From Halobacteriales archaeon (lineage in GTDB: Archaea; Thermoplasmatota; SW-10-69-26; JACQPN01; JAIVGT01): a stretch of 5,766 bases of DNA. Made by a program: the position numbers and the translations under genes. Below the pieces are notes generated by a model that was given only the letters and a program-made list of their open reading frames with translations, did not search any database and was not told the origin of the DNA. This document shows, in pieces, positions 4,609 to 5,766 of the stretch (position 1 is the stretch's first letter; the number at the start of each line of letters is the position of its first letter). Where the stretch lies: NCBI GenBank assembly GCA_020201485.1, contig JAIVGT010000067.1, positions 1 to 5,766 of the forward strand. The letters run 5' to 3'.

Positions 4609-5766
4609 TCACCGCGCGCGGAAGTACGGCACGCACGCGACGTTCGCGCAGTGCGCCACGCGCAGGTCGCCATTCGTGGCGTCGTGGTACGCGACGAGGG
4701 GGAAGCCGTCCGGGCCGATGGTGAGCGAGCTGTTGTCGCCCACGCTCCCGGCGCTGTCGAGCGTGATGGTGCTCGCCGCGCTGCAGTTCACGACCCAGCA
4801 CCGCGCCACGCGCAGGTCGCCGCCCGTGACGTCGCCGTAGCTGATGACGGGCAGGCCCTCGACGACGCTCGCCGAGGTGCCCACACCGATGTCCGTGACC
4901 GACGCGTCGACGGTGGTGACGACGTACGTGCCCGTGCATTCCCGCGTGCCGCTCGTCGGCGGGGGGCAGTAGGCGGTGTGCAGCTCCTTCGAGCCGGCGT
5001 CGTAGGAGCTGACGACGTAGCCCCCCGTGGGAAGCGCCGCGAGGGAGGCGAACTTGCCCCCGCTGCTGTCGGGAGAATCGATGGTCGTGGTCGTGCTGCA
5101 GTTCAGGCTCGCGCACTCCAGGACGCGCAGCCCCGTGACCGACTTGTAGTAGGCGATGACCGGATGGCCGAGGCGCGAGCCGATGGTGATGGAGGTGTAC
5201 TGGCCGGTGGTGCCGGCCGAGTCCAGCACGGTCGCCGCGGAGGTGCTGCAGTCGAGCGCCGTGCAGCGCGCGAACTTCAGGTCGTCGTTCGTGCCCTCGA
5301 AGTAGGACACGTAGGCGAAGCCGTCCGTGCCGACCGCGACCGAGGGATAGCCGCCGTCCGGGCCGATGGCCCCGTCGAGCACGCTGAGCGTGGCCGAGGT
5401 GCACTCGCCGTTGCCGCAGTGCGCGACCTTGAGGTCCTGGTTCGTGGCATCCACGTACACGATGATGCCCAGGCCGTCGCTGCCGACGACGAGCGCGAGC
5501 TGGTTGCCGACGCTGCCGGCGCTGTCGAGGGTGGTGAGCGTGGCCGTGGTGCACTCGACGTTGGCGCAGTGCGCGACCTTCAGGTCCTGGTTCGACTCGT
5601 CGCTGTAGGCGATGAGCCCCAGCCCGTCCACGCCGATCGTGACGCTGACGTTGCCGCCCACGCTGCCCGAGCTGTCGAGCGCGCCCCGCGCGAACTGCGG
5701 CCGGGAAGCGCCGGCGTCGGTCCCATCGGCGAAGCCGGCTGGCACGCCCTTGAGCTTCGTCCAGTC
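4609..5766 (-). CDS. Secreted seven-repeat beta-propeller protein (C-terminal part; 5' end outside window)
   Basis: The frame is open from the right edge to a TGA at 4609-4611, giving 385 residues. A GTG at 5745 exists, but the preceding residues DWTKLKG run straight into VPAGFADGTD, a linker I recall from large secreted fibre-like proteins, so the true start should lie beyond the window. From the LD at 5679 the protein is seven consecutive repeats of about 50 residues to the C-terminus. The consensus is LDSAGSVG...SLTIGxDGLPLIAYxDATNxDLKVAHCxxxxC. Seven units of this length and beta-rich pattern fit a seven-bladed propeller. Each unit ends with a Cys pair, C-x4-C in six units and C-x9-C in the fifth, suggesting one disulfide per blade and an extracellular location. 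Hydrophobic membrane segments and C-terminal anchors are absent. The role is probably binding or adhesion; no catalytic residues are identifiable. RLI follows on the same strand after 65 bases, probably as a separate unit. Confidence 0.85.
   Translation of the reverse strand, partial: DWTKLKGVPAGFADGTDAGASRPQFARGALDSSGSVGGNVSVTIGVDGLGLIAYSDESNQDLKVAHCANVECTTATLTTLDSAGSVGNQLALVVGSDGLGIIVYVDATNQDLKVAHCGNGECTSATLSVLDGAIGPDGGYPSVAVGTDGFAYVSYFEGTNDDLKFARCTALDCSTSAATVLDSAGTTGQYTSITIGSRLGHPVIAYYKSVTGLRVLECASLNCSTTTTIDSPDSSGGKFASLAALPTGGYVVSSYDAGSKELHTAYCPPPTSGTRECTGTYVVTTVDASVTDIGVGTSASVVEGLPVISYGDVTGGDLRVARCWVVNCSAASTITLDSAGSVGDNSSLTIGPDGFPLVAYHDATNGDLRVAHCANVACVPYFRAR
4612..5679 (-). repeat. Seven tandem ~50-codon repeats (propeller blades) within the surface protein gene
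   Basis: In coding order the units are approximately 5530-5679, 5380-5529, 5227-5379, 5080-5226, 4912-5079, 4762-4911 and 4612-4761. Units 1, 2, 6 and 7 are each 50 codons, unit 3 is 51, unit 4 is 49 and unit 5 is 56 because of an insertion between its two cysteines. Units 1, 2 and 7 are the most alike (DLKVAHCANVEC, DLKVAHCGNGEC, DLRVAHCANVAC). Units 4 and 5 are the most diverged and lose the DG turn or the DATN loop. Boundaries are set by eye at the LD dipeptide, and the real blades may be shifted by one or more strands. Confidence 0.85.
5401..5594. repeat. Near-identical 44-base direct repeat pair, 150 bases apart
   Basis: Bases 5401-5444 and 5551-5594 match at 41 of 44 positions and are exactly 150 bases (50 codons) apart. 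They encode the DLKVAHC...C ends of propeller units 2 and 1. Similarity this high at the DNA level, greater than between other units, points to recent duplication or gene conversion between adjacent blades. Confidence 0.8.

Noticed and set aside
2723..4840. A 705-codon plus-strand open frame opposite RLI
   Set aside because: It is antisense to the unmistakable RLI gene, its product is Leu/Val/Ala/Arg-biased with no motif, and long antisense frames are expected at this GC content.
4544..5554. A 337-residue N-terminal extension of RLI in an upstream open frame
   Set aside because: The extension is His/Arg/Gly-rich and out of frame over the propeller gene, and RLI proteins begin at the (M)RIAVV position.

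Overview
This window most likely comes from a GC-rich archaeon. The marker is a complete ABCE1/RLI gene (2747-4543, minus strand), the twin-ATPase ribosome-recycling factor found in archaea and eukaryotes but not bacteria. Supporting signs are three small lipoproteins rich in N-x-S/T sequons, weak or missing Shine-Dalgarno motifs, and an AT-rich TATA-like patch about 30 bases before the RLI start codon. The RLI protein is not strongly acidic, so a haloarchaeon is less likely; a GC-rich Thermoplasmatota-like lineage from a metagenome would fit, but that is inference.

All but one of the genes are on the minus strand. In transcription order they are: (1) the 3' part of a secreted seven-repeat beta-propeller protein (4609-5766, running off the right edge); (2) RLI/ABCE1 (2747-4543); (3-5) three consecutive small lipoproteins (2035-2604, 1464-1976, 974-1423) that look like diverged copies of one design, a lipobox, an optional Asn/Thr-rich linker and one beta-sandwich domain; (6) a HAD-IB, SerB-like phosphatase (279-968) starting 5 bases after the last lipoprotein. 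The only plus-strand gene is the 3' end of an unrecognised gene (1-282). It converges on the phosphatase so tightly that both stop codons lie in one CTAG.

Functionally, the window mixes one information-processing gene (RLI) with envelope genes. RLI is probably transcribed from its own promoter. The 142-base gap after it holds a cluster of inverted repeats, including two copies of GGAAT-N5/6-ATTCC, and may separate RLI from the lipoprotein group. The lipoproteins and the phosphatase may form one transcription unit, although a catalytic link between them is not evident.

The most notable items are the seven-blade propeller with a Cys pair in every blade, the tandem lipoprotein family with a growing sequon-rich linker, the dyad cluster after RLI, and an Asp-to-Asn change in HAD motif IV. 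There is no RNA gene, CRISPR array or insertion sequence that I can support, and no gene-free stretch longer than 142 bases.
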